This document shows, in pieces, positions 1 through 10,800 of a stretch of 64,000 nt of DNA. The stretch's first letter is position 1; each line of letters starts with the position of its first letter. The stretch lies in NCBI GenBank assembly GCA_026261815.1, contig JAMPIT010000417.1:8279501-8343500 (forward strand), in the 5' to 3' direction. The notes under the pieces are model-generated. The model made no database searches, was not told the origin of the DNA, and worked only from the letters and a program-made list of their open reading frames with translations. The stretch is from Monarcha castaneiventris obscurior. Its lineage: Eukaryota > Chordata > Aves > Passeriformes > Monarchidae. The translations under genes and the position numbers were made by a program.

Positions 1-2860
1 GGAGAAGGAGGGGGGGAAAAAAAAGGCAGTTACAGTATTTGAAATGTAAAATATTAAGTAAAGCTTTCATGTTAACAATATCTTTTCTTCACTTTCCCCA
101 TAGCGTGAAGAATTTTTATAAGAAAAGCCCTATTTGACAGTGCAAAAAAAATGCTAATGACTATCCTTTCTTTAGGGGGAAAGAGAAGTTAGCTGAAATA
201 GGTGGGAAACTGCAGTTGTTGCTAAAGACTTGAAGGGGAGAGAGAAGAATAGCAACACCAGACAATGGTTCTGTTTCTTGTGCCAACTCCCCTTAACAGC
301 TCTGCTGCCGAAGAAAAACAGATTCCTGAGCCACTGTGGGATTTACCCAACGTGTACCCAGATTGCAGCCTTCAGCTCTCTCCCCAGGCTTCTTGCTTAA
401 GAAGCAGCCTTCAAAAGGCGAGCAGTTTGTTAGACAGGAGTCAAAAGATGAGAAATAGGAACAGGAAGAAAGGAGAGTGGAAGGAAAGAAACCACCAAGC
501 GAGGCCTTGGAGGAGCATGGGAATTTTAGCAGTGCATTGGAAGTGCTTTTTGGGGGCTGCCCAGCAAGAGCAGGAAAGGGGGTGTTGCCTGGCCCCCCAG
601 CTCTGGATGTTTTTTTGTGATCATGGCAACTGCAGCTCACCAATGCCACCGAGGTTGGCAGCCTGTCAGACAGAGTTCACCTGGGAAGAGGTGAGATCAG
701 TTTGGTTGGCCCCGAACCTCTTCTTTTTTAAATAACACTCCAGACAAGTCAGTGTCTTTCCATCAGTGTTATAGTCACTTGCTTACGACAGATTTAGCTT
801 CTTAATTTTGATGCTACTTCTGCCCTTGCTTACAATGCAAGCTTTTCAGACAGTCCAGAGTGGGATCTTTTAATTAATTTGTTTAATTTCTTTTGTCTTC
901 AATCTCTGAAAAACCTGACTTGACAGCTGGCTCTGCACACTTCTGGGATGGATGCAAAGCTGAAGCAGGGTGGATGATTACTCCATTCAGTAAGTACATG
1001 GTCACAGCGGGGCATGGACCATCCTTACGTTCTTCCTCGAGGAACCTGCTAGCAGTTGGTGCCAGAGATGGAATCTCAGTCTAAGTGGACCTTTCTCCTG
1101 TGCCAAATAGTGCTCATCATGTGGCTCCACTGAATAGGATGTGAGAGTTGCCATAGACATAAGGCCAGGAAGAAGAGCAGCATTGTAAATGTTCAGGTAA
1201 CTGTGCCTGTTCTCACCAGCTGATGCAGGAATTTTTCCTGTAGACTTTCTGCCTAAATACCTGGGAGGTTAAAGGAGTGCAGAACTGAGCTGTTGCTCAG
1301 ATGGCATTGCCTCTTTAAGGCTGTTCCTTGACAGTCTGAGATTTTTTTCCCCTTCCTGTTTGATCTAGCTTGGACTCCAAGAAAGCTGGGAACTTATCCC
1401 TCTCCCTGTTTGAGCTGTAAGTGATTAATTACAAACCCCAAGAATGGGCTCCTTGCCTATCTCTTGTGTTTAAATTGCCTTCCAGGATTTCGCAGGGCTA
1501 AGGAGCTTCTTCTGATTTTGCAGCTGACTGTGCCTTGGTTAAGCCTCTCTTGGTTTTGTTGGGAGCTGCATCTGATCCATAGTGAACTTTAGGAACAAAT
1601 TAAACAGGATTTGCTGGCCCTGACCCTTCTGCCACTGCTTGAAAACAAGACAGTGTTGATTTTAGCAGTGTAGGAAAAAGAACTGCAACGGAACAGGGCA
1701 TTTGGATGGGGAGAGATGCTGCTATTCTGAAAGCCTGCTTTCCCCATCCCACCCCCAGAAGTGGGGCACAGAGAGAACCTGCAGCTGGTGCCTTTGGCCG
1801 TGTTGTATCAGACGGAGGCTATGCCATGGAATATCCAGCAAGTGCACTGGCAGAGAATCCAGCAGCCCTGGTTCTGAGCCAAGGCAAGCCTGTGCTTCGT
1901 GCTGGACAGGGTGTCTACTCTGAATTACCTACAAGCAGAGACAGGGTGGGGAAGGAGGGGAGGGCTTACAGGGTCGATGAGACAGTATTGTCATGTCTAA
2001 GCAGGGAGAAGAAGATGGTCTTTGGGCCAGGGAGGGGCAGAGTTCAGGAGCTGAGTTTCCACCCAGAAATATGAAGATCTGAAAGATGTGTGATATAAGC
2101 ACATACGAAGGGAGAGGTGAGTGATGAAGCAAGTGGTTTGGGTAAGAGAGAGAACCAGAAAAAAATCTACATCCTCTTCGTGCCTGTGCTGGCAAATAAT
2201 GAATGGTGGCGTGATGACCACTTGGGGCTTAGGGGTTCACAAAAAAGAGGGGAAAGCCAGAAAGAAAAAGGCAAGGACTGTCTTCCCCTCCCCACACACT
2301 CATTTCTGGCTGGTAGTTTGTCACTCGTGGCTCCCCCAGTAGCATAGGAGGAGATATGGGGCTGGCAAAGAGCTTTGGCTTCTACTCTGTGCTACGTCTG
2401 CTGCCTGGGCATACCCCACCTGACTCAGCTTCCCTGAACACTCAGAGAAGCAGCAGGCTGGGGCAATGAGCAGGATGGATGCACTGACAAGAGCCTGCCC
2501 CTTCCACACTGCCCCACCTTTCCCACATCACCGTCAGCTTTGGCTGGAGTGAGGCTGGCTGTAGAAGCTGGCCAAGCTCTCTCTGCTTGCCATGGTGTTT
2601 TTTCTGCAGGGGAGAAGCTCCTCTCTGGGCTCCCTGACAGGCTTGTTCCCCAAAGGCATGGTGTGGGGTGCACACAGACAAGGTCTTGGTGCAGCTGGTA
2701 GGGAGAGCAGGGCCCCCCCACACCCTCTCCTTTCTCCCTGGCATTCAGCTGTATTGGACGGTGTCTGTTTTTAGCAAAAGTCGCAGATTCAACAGCTGAG
2801 CTGATTTTCCAAAGGGACATATAAAACAAACAGCCTGCCATCTGCTCTATTGTCCTGGAA
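1..2860. other. Non-coding stretch, no gene recognised
   Basis: Mixed-composition DNA with an A-rich beginning. Overlapping open frames of 60-156 codons occur on both strands, but none has a recognisable domain, and their peptides change composition with the local base content. I saw no convincing interspersed repeat, splice-bounded exon or RNA gene. It could be intron or intergenic DNA. Confidence 0.6.
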
Positions 2861-2867
2861 TAGCGGC

Positions 2868-3052
2868 TTGGAGAGTGGGGGAGAGGGAAGGAGGAGAATG
2901 AGAGGAATGAGAAAGGGATTGGGGGGAAGAGGGTGGGAAGGAGTGGGAGCAGAAGAGAGGAAAAGGCAGAAAGGGGAGGCAGGGAGGGTCTTGGCAGGGA
3001 GGGGAGGCTGAAAGTGAAGGTGGAGGCTGAGGGAAGAGAGAGAAAGAAGGGC
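2868..3052 (+). repeat. Purine-rich (GGGAGA/GGGAAG) tract
   Basis: About 185 bases on the + strand are almost entirely A and G, with many runs of three or more G and only scattered C or T. The minus strand is a matching polypyrimidine tract. The long minus-strand open frames across it (up to 211 codons, rich in Ser, Leu, Pro and Phe) come from composition and are not genes. Such tracts can form triplex (H-DNA) or G-quadruplex structures, which is general knowledge and not shown here. Confidence 0.8.
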
Positions 3053-3069
3053 ATAAACAAAAAGGGTAG

Positions 3070-3845
3070 CTATGTAGAAGTGGGGATTTGTTGAGGGGAG
3101 AGGACCAGAGACAGGCATGGGGGCAAACAGGGCTGGATTCCTATCAGCCCCATGAGCCACAGAGGCAGGCACTTTGAGCACCCCTGTCCTTGCCGAGCCA
3201 GAGTCTGACTGCAAAAGAAACAAACTGGACATGGTGGCCTGGATGATCACTCCCACCCACTCAGCCCTGCCTGCTGCACACCCCCACCTCTGCACTGGCT
3301 TTCATTGAGTGCTGCAGGGCAGGGATTGAACTCCAGGTTTGGCAGCAGAGTAAATAACAGCAACATTGGTCTCTCTGGCCCGGGAGGGAGGAGGGCTGGT
3401 TTTAATCAAAGGTAAATAACAGTCAGTATTGTCTGACCCTTAATCCAATTTCCCAGAACTGGAGAATTATGTTCCAACTTAAACATGTGGCACTGGCCCA
3501 CTGGAGAGTGATGGCTACTCAGCCAGAGAGCTACTGGGCACTGGGCAGCTGAGGAGAGCAGGGCTGGGGGAGATGCCACAAGGCAGGTAATTTATCCTGG
3601 CTGACCTGGGACTGTGCTGTTCTCTTCTGAGTCCTCCTGGTTTATTTTCCTGGCTTCGGTCACCCTAAAATACAGGGCTGGCTTGCTGACAGGCAGCACA
3701 TCCTCATGTAATGTGGGCCCATTTGATTAAAAGCTCCCTGATTTGCTTGGTTCGCAGGAGAGTTGGGAGCCAGCTGATGCCCTGCATCTGCATCCCTGGA
3801 GGTCATTTTGCCTCTTATGATGACCTGGGGAAAGGTGCTTATAGA
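3070..3845. other. Non-coding stretch
   Basis: No gene seen. The decamer TAAATAACAG occurs twice, at about 3,351 and 3,412, around a GC-rich segment; this may be chance. No repeat family was recognised. Confidence 0.55.
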
Positions 3846-3849
3846 GTCG

Positions 3850-3869
3850 TGTTACATGGACATGTAACA
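3850..3869. repeat. Perfect inverted repeat, 9-bp arms
   Basis: The arms TGTTACATG and CATGTAACA are separated by only GA, so the 20 bases form an almost loop-free palindrome. It lies 18 bp upstream of a second perfect hairpin, and both contain the direct repeat TACATGGACATG (3,853-3,864 and 3,880-3,891). No known family was recognised. Confidence 0.9.
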
Positions 3870-3887
3870 TGGTTGCTGCTACATGGA

Positions 3888-3914
3888 CATGGCACGAATC
3901 ATGTTCGTGCCATG
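3888..3914. repeat. Perfect inverted repeat, 11-bp arms
   Basis: The arms CATGGCACGAA (3,888-3,898) and TTCGTGCCATG (3,904-3,914) match perfectly around the 5-base loop TCATG. This is the second of two adjacent hairpins. The arms are too short for a microRNA precursor. Both could be relics of a palindromic mobile-element end or simply cruciform-prone DNA. Confidence 0.9.
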
Positions 3915-4036
3915 CCAAGTTCCTGCTACACGTGAAGTATAAGCAAGATTTCAGTGTTGGAAGGAAGTGTTTGTGTTGTTGTTAATCTGGTAGCACAACG
4001 ATCTGTGTGAGTGGAAAGTGTGTGCTCTGACTTGGT

Positions 4037-4940
4037 CACAGAATCATGGAGAGTGAGCGAAGTGCCGAGCTATCAGGAGGTTATCTCATCCTGCAGCAGG
4101 GCCAGCCACCTTACACCCCTTCTGTCAGATCCTTGTCCAGCTGGCTCTTAAAACACATAGTTCTGGTCCAGACCACCGGTGCTAGAATTGAAAACCCAGT
4201 TGCTGGTAGCAAAGCACTGCTACCGGGCTGGTTGTGAAAAGACAGGTTTGTCCTGCAACTCTGTGCCAACACCATTTGTAGATGCCTATTGAGCAGCCCC
4301 GTCAGGGTCCTGGCCACTGCTTTCTCCTCTGTGAGGCAGCTCATCTGCCGTTCTCTGGAACAAAAATGGCCTGGTGAGGCCAGGACGTGTTTGGGAAGAG
4401 GCAGAGAGACATCCTGGAGCTGAGGGCAGAGGAGGCCAAGCTCCATTCCAGCCCTTTCATCTTCCGAAATGACTTGGCAGTCCACAGTCACAGCTCAGAC
4501 TGCTGTGTGGGCAGAGCAGCTGTCCACCTGTGGGTGGACCACAGTTTTAAGACCTCTTTTCCGACTAATCCTTTTGTAAGCATCAAGGCCATGGAGTGAA
4601 ACCTCCTCACCAAAATCTCCCGGGTGGCAAACGTGGCCCAACACACGCAGCATGTGTGTGGCTGCCAATTCCTGGTCATGTAATCTGGAGAGATCAGGTG
4701 CAGGTGGGATAGCTGTGAGTTCACCCTCCCACCTCCATCTCTGACAGCCTGGGCTGCAGCAGCAATAGGGACAGAGGACACCCGGGTGCATCCAGGGCAA
4801 CACAGGCTGGCCCAAGGAGGAGTGAGGGCTGTCCTTCACGAAGAGGATGCCCAGTCCATACAATCCTATCCAGACAGGTCCGAAATGCAGCTCCACAGGT
4901 GCCTTATGCTCATTCACTTCCCCACCCACCAGCATATACT
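4037..4940 (-). pseudogene. Near-continuous minus-strand open frame of unknown origin, possibly a retroelement or pseudogene relic
   Basis: Read on the minus strand, one frame stays open from an ATG at 4,935 to a stop near 4,111, about 275 codons, interrupted only by a single TGA at 4,495-4,497. A random sequence of this composition should contain many more stops. The peptide begins MLVGGEVNEHKAPVE and includes a Cys-rich patch (CPYCCCSPGC). I do not recognise a domain. About 70 bases past the last stop, the minus strand carries ATGATTCTGTGA, which resembles the tail of CR1-type LINEs, so a decayed retroelement or retrocopy is possible. No poly(A), target-site duplication or splice structure was found. 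It could also be chance. Confidence 0.3.
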
Positions 4941-5231
4941 TTATTGCTTCTCATCCAGTCCTGCCCTGAGAAAGCCCAGCCCCGCTGCTGGAATTACTGG
5001 CAGGAGAGAGGAATGGGGAAAATATCTTTTATTAGTAGCTGACTGTGCGTTTCTTTCCCCGCTGCTCAGCTCGCTCCGGGAAGCACCCTGCTTTTGTCTG
5101 CCTGCAGTCCCCAGAGTGGCCCCTGCCCTCTGGGACGGGAAGGGGCAGGAGGAGGAGAGCTGGGTCTGGAGGTTGCGGGCTCAGCTCAGCACCCTGGACA
5201 GGGACGGACCCGCCGGCCCTGCTCGCCCTCG

Positions 5232-5376
5232 CCTTGCCTTTCCTTTCCTTCCCTTGCCTTGCCTTTCTTTCCTTCCCTCGCCTTGCCTTTCTTTCCTTCC
5301 CTCGCCTTGCCTTTCTTTCCTTCCCTCGCCTTGCCTTTCTTTCCTTCCCTTGCCTTGCCTTTCTTTCCTTCCCTCG
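5232..5376 (+). repeat. 24-bp minisatellite, about 6 units
   Basis: Six head-to-tail units start CCTTGCCTTTC and end CCCTCG or CCCTTG. The first unit is 25 bp and the next five are exactly 24 bp (starts 5,257, 5,281, 5,305, 5,329, 5,353). Units differ mainly at one C/T position, so expansion was recent. The + strand has no A. Because 24 is divisible by three, the array is open in several frames and produces octapeptide repeats (for example KARRGKER on the minus strand). I regard these as artefacts, not a protein. Confidence 0.95.
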
Positions 5377-8220
5377 CCCTGCCTCCCCTTGTCTTGGTCT
5401 GTGGCACGACCCTGCTCTGCCTTGCAACCTGCACCAGCTCATTTTTCCTCTTACTTAAGAGCAAATAGTGCTGCGGCTGTGTACGCAGCTGCTCTGAAGC
5501 TGTGGCTTAGATCTGGGTTATTTTTGCAGATAAATCCTCTTTTCTATCAGATTTGACATCAGGCAATCCCTCCAGATCCCTCCCTTTCTCCCTGTCTGAC
5601 TCCCCCCTTCCCTTCCATGCCCTGTGTTCTCTTTCCTTGCATCTGTGCTCTCCCCTCTGTGTGCCTCCCTCCCCTTTTCTTTCCCTATAGCCTGGTCTGT
5701 GTGAATATCATTTCATCTGCTCACTTTCTGCTGCTCTGTGTCTCCACATTGCTCTTTGTGCTTTCCCTGCCCTCAAATGTGTGCATTTTTCTGCTTTCCT
5801 TTTTATATCTCTTTTTTTTTTTCATTCCCTCTCCTGGTTGTTTCTCTGTGGTTATTTCCACAGTGCTGTGAGTTTCTCTGAGAGCCCTCTGTGCCCTGGA
5901 GTGCCGCGTGTTGAGATCAGGTGCAAAATACCTGGAGTGTTCTTGTTTTCCAGAACCCTGGAACGGCTGATGGAGCTTGGCATCCTCAGCAGGGGAGTTA
6001 ACTATTTCAGACACTGTCCCGTGCCTTCCACCTGATCTAAGGAGGAACTTCCAGGGTGGTGAAGGGAGGGAGCATTCATGGAGAAGGAATTAAGGCAGTC
6101 TGGCAGACAGTGGGAGTCACTGACTAATGGATGGATGGATTGGGTAGAGCTCTGCTAAAAAGCATTTCCTATATCTCAGAAGAATTCTGGTCTTTGTTTC
6201 CCACACAGCCTGTGCCAACACAGAACAACCAGGCTGGGAATGGGGCAGAAGGCCCCAGAGACCTTGAGGGAAAGAAGCTTGCAGAGAGGTGTAGTCAGGG
6301 CTTGTTCCAGGACTTTAGTGTGGATTTCTATCTCTCAGCTCTTCTCCCGAAAGTCCAGTTTTGATGGCACAGGAATCATCACAGGCATCTCCCCCCTGGG
6401 AGCTTTGCAAACCCTGAGGTGTCCCTGAAGCTGTTCCCCACCACTGCTGCAGGACACCAGTGAAGTGTATTGACTTACTTGGGAGGAGCTGGTACCTAGT
6501 GGGTGAGAAAACAGGCTGAAGGCTTCTGTGCTACTTGGAAGTGATCCAGTTTGGGATAATGGGATCTCAATTTCAGTTGCAGAAAATCATTTTCATTTAG
6601 AGGAGCCCAGGGAACTCCCAGCCTGACACCACTTTGGTTGGGATTTAGCCAGGGGACCATGGAGAATGGGATCCATGCCAACATCTTAGAGATCTGAATC
6701 TGTCTGGTGAGGAGAAAGGAAGGAGGTCTTGGCTGCCTTTCACTTTTTTTGGTGCTTTTTTAAAACGGGAGCCCTTGTGCCAGTGACAGGCCCATCCAGT
6801 GACAGATAAATGGACTGCAGATGGAGATTGAGTAGATGGGTCTAGAAAAATAGCAGTTGTGTTCCACCTTGCTTGCTTAACAAACCACAGCATGGCACCC
6901 AAAAGAGCTCACAAAGGGTTTGGAAGGGGCGATGGATTTTCTGTCAAACTGTAGTCATCCTCTGTAAAGTGACATTTACATTTATACCAGGAAAAGTAGT
7001 TCTTGTGCCCTGCAATTCCTCCAGCACTTTGGGTTAATAGGAGCAGAGGTTGGCTCCTCATTGTCTGTGGCTCGACATTTAGATGACTATCAGACAGGGA
7101 GAGAGGGCAGCGGTTCCAGCAGTGCTTAATGAAAAGCTGAGGGAAAGGGAAGATTTTACCTCACCTTGGATGCTGTCAGCTTATTTTTTACATTACTCTA
7201 ATGAAGGCCAGGGAAGAGTGGCATCCACTCGTAGCTCCCTCCCTGGCAGAGAGTTGCCATGTGTGGCATTTCAAGGCCACAAGCAGTCCCAGTGAAAGTG
7301 GCAATGCTGCATGTGAGTCCCATGATGAAGTCTTCTGATGTACTGCATATCTAAGCAATTTCAGTGTTTTCTTCCAGTGCAGGACACAGCACTGTTCCAC
7401 TTGATGAAGCTGCAAGACACCTTTTTTTCCTCTTTTAAAAAACTCTCCTTCCACTGCATATGATTTTTTTTTCTGTCACTGTTTTGTAATATTTATAAAG
7501 GGCAGTTCCTGATGGAAGTTCTTGGAGGGCTCAGCTGCCTACCCGTGACATGTGGGAGGAAGTTTCTCCTCAGGGATTCTCCTCCAGGGCTCCTCTGGGA
7601 CTCGTCTGTGCTCTGTCAGGCCCACTCCTACTGGCATGTTCAGCACCTTGCTGCATCTCTCCCTCAGAGACCCCCAAATACCTCGTCACACCCCCAGACC
7701 CAAACTCAAGTCATCTCCCTGGATAACCATTCTCCATCACCTCTTTGCAGCTAACAATTGCCCTGAATAGTAACTAGAGCTGATATTCAGCATTTCTGAG
7801 AAACACAGAAGAGCACTGCTAATTAGCTCACCTCTTATCTCTCAGGTCAGTGTGATCCAAGTGACCAGCTCCAGAGAGGGACCTGAGCTCCTTGGATTGT
7901 CACCTCGCTCTCTCCTTTTCTCCACTCCTGAGAGCAACTGAAGGTCACCTCTGTAGTTCCAGAGCCCAGAGACAGCACGTCAGGTTTTCTGCTGGGGTAA
8001 ATCAGCATCGCCCCACAGGGACTTCAGACCCCCACTCTGTGCACACAGTCTTGGGAGCTTTCTTAGCATAACTCAGGAATCCATAGGTGGGTCCGAACCA
8101 GGTGTCCTGGGTGCAGGCAGAATGATTCCAGTTTTCCTTGCCAGTTTCACCATGGAAGATTGGGATAGTCAAAACACTGGGAGTTGTCTAGGGGAGCTCT
8201 GCGGGAAAATTTGGCATAAA
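5377..8220. other. Non-coding stretch, pyrimidine-rich at its start
   Basis: From about 5,560 to 5,840 the + strand is rich in C and T, with a T run near 5,811. The rest is of mixed composition. Short overlapping frames on both strands show no domain. No LINE, RNA gene or exon was recognised. Confidence 0.55.
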
Positions 8221-8224
8221 GAGT

Positions 8225-8268
8225 AAGAGAATAAGAGAATAAGAGAATAAGAGAATAAGAGAATAAGA
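8225..8268 (+). repeat. 8-bp microsatellite (AAGAGAAT)n
   Basis: Five perfect copies of AAGAGAAT (8,225-8,264) are followed by a partial AAGA. The copies are identical, which suggests a length-variable locus. Flanking DNA shows no gene. Confidence 0.95.
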
Positions 8269-8619
8269 TGCACGCACATCCCAGTGTGACAGAAGCTCCC
8301 AACCACCTGGAACAGGTAAATGGTCAGGATGTTTCGCCCCAGCTCTGTGGAGACTCATTCACAGGATCAACCATTTGAATAGCACCAAGCCTAAAGGGAG
8401 AGAGTGTGCTCCTCCTCTGCCCCTTTCACCACAACTCTCATTTTCTTGCCTCTTGGGGCTAAGGAGGAGGGGATGGACCTTTCCTCCCACGGAATGGGGC
8501 ACATATCCCAAATGCCACTGGGAGTCTCTGCCACATCTCTGCCACAGCACTTGGTAAGCAGGAGAGTGATTTCGGGTGCACAATCATTTCTGTCCCTGCT
8601 TCCCCACCATGCTGGCTCC

Positions 8620-8960
8620 TCTGGGGCTGTGGCCCAGCACTGGCAGGGCTCCGTGTTGCCCGTGGGCTGGCTCGTGTGGCTGCTGGAGAGGTGCCCACCA
8701 TGGCAGGGGTGTCGGGGTGTGGTGGGGGCAAGCCGAGACCCAGCTTTCCAGGGCTACCGGGGGTGTGCGAGGCTCGGACAGGCCAAAGAGTCCGGACATG
8801 GGGCCAGCAGAGGGCACTCCGATACCACCGCTCACCCACCAGACCGAGCCCTCAGATGGGGAACGGGGCCGCCCCCAAAACCCTACAACCCTTCGGGGCT
8901 TTGCCCTGACCGAAGGAGGCGATGACGATGAAGTGCAGCAGCCTTGCAAGCCGTGTTTTC
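8620..8960. promoter_or_regulatory. Weak CpG-rich patch
   Basis: CpG dinucleotides are noticeably denser here than in the flanks, for example around 8,745-8,790 and 8,820-8,935. Overlapping open frames of 120-216 codons cross it on both strands, as expected for GC-rich DNA with few stops, and none looks like a known protein. It could be a minor CpG island or GC-rich intron. No TATA box, splice donor or clear transcript start was identified. Confidence 0.3.
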
Positions 8961-9900
8961 ATCGCTGCGGGAGGGGGAAGGAGAGAATGGGTGAGGAGGA
9001 TGCAAGGGAGGGATGCCCTAGGAATCTCCCATGTCTGTCTCCACCAGCTCGCTGGGACACGGGCATGGATGGGAGGTTCAGCACACACAGCCCGGGCTTT
9101 TCCCCACCGATGCAGTGGGTGCAGCATGGCTCTGGCACAGGGCAGCTGCCTTTCACTCCTTGGAGCCTCAGGCTCCACAGTAGGAGCCATCAGCCCCCTT
9201 CCTTTCCCAGCTGCCTGTCCTGGTGATGCCCCTGTCACTGTGATAGAGCAGCTCCTCACTTTGCAGACAGAGTGTCAGCAGGACTGACTCGCAGGCAGCA
9301 AATGGTCAAGACTGGTCCTTTGGCAAGTGGGAGCATTGCCCTGAATGGAGAAGGCAGGAGCCATTTCAGCACTGCTGGTCATGGCACAGGGGGGCCATGG
9401 CCATGGAGAGGAGCCCTGATGGGTTGAGATTCCCTGGTGAGAGGTGCCTGGCAGCAGATTCTTCTGGAGAAGTGTTTTGCACAGGCCGCAGTGCAGCAAA
9501 ACCTTTCAGGAGACTTGCTGGCAAACCTCTCAGGAAGCCGAGGATCACTGCGGTGAGCCCTCTCCTGCTTCCTCATCACCTGGAAGCAGCTCAAGGAGTG
9601 CCACACGCCAGTGCAGGAGGCACCTCTCGAGCTGCGCTCCTGGCAGAAGTGAGCAGCAGGATGCCTCACAATCCTCGCTGGGCTGCAGCCACAAAGCCAG
9701 AGGTGCCTGAGCTGGCCTCCTGCCTCTGCCCGAGGTCTGGACACCTTCCCCATCATAAAGTCAGCATGACAGCTACGTGGGAAGCTGGGATTCCCTGGAG
9801 CTCTGTGGGCTGGGGGGTCTCCCTGTCTCCTCTGCAGAGATGGCAGGAGCAGAGCACCTTCCTACGTGCTCTGAGAGCCTGAGTGCCTTGTGGTTTTGCT
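8961..9900. other. Non-coding stretch
   Basis: GC-rich mixed sequence with overlapping frames on both strands (up to 161 codons), no domain recognised and no repeat family seen. Confidence 0.5.
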
Positions 9901-9903
9901 GCA

Positions 9904-9937
9904 ATAAATCTGGAGCAGCTATAAATCTGGAGCAGCT
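9904..9937 (+). repeat. 17-bp tandem duplication
   Basis: Two perfect adjacent copies of ATAAATCTGGAGCAGCT (9,904-9,920 and 9,921-9,937). This is a simple recent duplication. AATAAA at 9,903-9,908 matches a polyadenylation hexamer, but no gene ends here that I can see. Confidence 0.9.
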
Positions 9938-10369
9938 GGCTTAAGTTCCTCCAGGGTTCAGAAGAAAACACATCCAGCCTGATGTGTTTTGTTTGCCCAC
10001 TCACTGTGTTTCTAATTGGAATGTTTGTAGCTTGGGAAATTGCTCCTTAGACTACAGTACCCACAGTCCTTCGTTGGCAGCTTGGCACAGCCTTTTAGGG
10101 CAAAGCAAGACCCAGACCTGAACTGGGGCTTTCCTTACCTGAGCCATGCAGGCAGCTGGAGGTCTTCAGTCAAGCCCGTCTGACCAGCAGGGGCACCTAC
10201 TCACTGAGCAAAGACTGGTGAGATCAGGGAGGGAGAAATGTGCTGTGGTTCCCCACCTTCCCTCAGAGGCCCTTTCCAGACCCTGATCCTAGCAAGCAGG
10301 GTCTTCTGAGTTTATTTCTCCTCCATTTCTGCACAGCCCTGTCCAGATTTTTTTTTTCTAAATGAACCC
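9938..10369. other. Non-coding stretch
   Basis: Nothing recognisable beyond a short T run near 10,350. Confidence 0.5.
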
Positions 10370-10800
10370 TGAAGTCCAGTTTGAGTGAGCTCACAAGACA
10401 GAAACAACAAGCATAATGAACCATGTTTAAAATTATATTTTTTCTGCCTTTGGAGTTTGGTTAATTTATAATCTATAAAAGTCTCTGCATAATTGTATCT
10501 TGATTAAAATGGTATAATTAGGTGCTCTGGATCTCTTTCCCCTTTCCCTAAGATTATTTCTGTCTAATTGCTTTAATCTGTGTTTTCATGCACCCACTAG
10601 AAAATCAAAGCATGCTCCCATGAGGATGCGGGTGAGAGTGAATAAAGCTGACGACTCATTAAGTGCAGCAGAGAGAGGAAACTGCATCTAAATCACCACT
10701 ACATTAACGAGGTAAAATAAAAAAATCAAATTGAATAACTAACAAAAAAAAAGGGATTAAAAAAACCCAAACCCACAACAAAACAACCTGACATATATTT
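10370..10800. promoter_or_regulatory. AT-rich island, candidate conserved non-coding element
   Basis: This is AT-rich sequence within GC-richer surroundings. It contains several homeodomain-type TAAT/ATTA cores (for example TAATTTATAATC near 10,462 and TATAATTAGG near 10,512) and long stretches without simple repeats. Such islands in bird introns are often conserved enhancers, which is general knowledge. Conservation could not be tested, so this is a guess from composition and motif density. Its 3' end (10,715-10,800) is A-rich low-complexity DNA. Confidence 0.3.

Noticed and set aside
2425..3295. 211- and 168-codon minus-strand frames
   Set aside because: They follow the purine-rich tract and change into unrelated composition at its edge; no domain seen.
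5032..5458. Octapeptide-repeat frames on both strands across 5.2-5.4 kb
   Set aside because: Explained fully by the 24-bp minisatellite period.
8404..9259. Frames of 120-216 codons on both strands
   Set aside because: Overlapping GC-rich frames on both strands with no domain or splice borders; kept only as a weak CpG patch.
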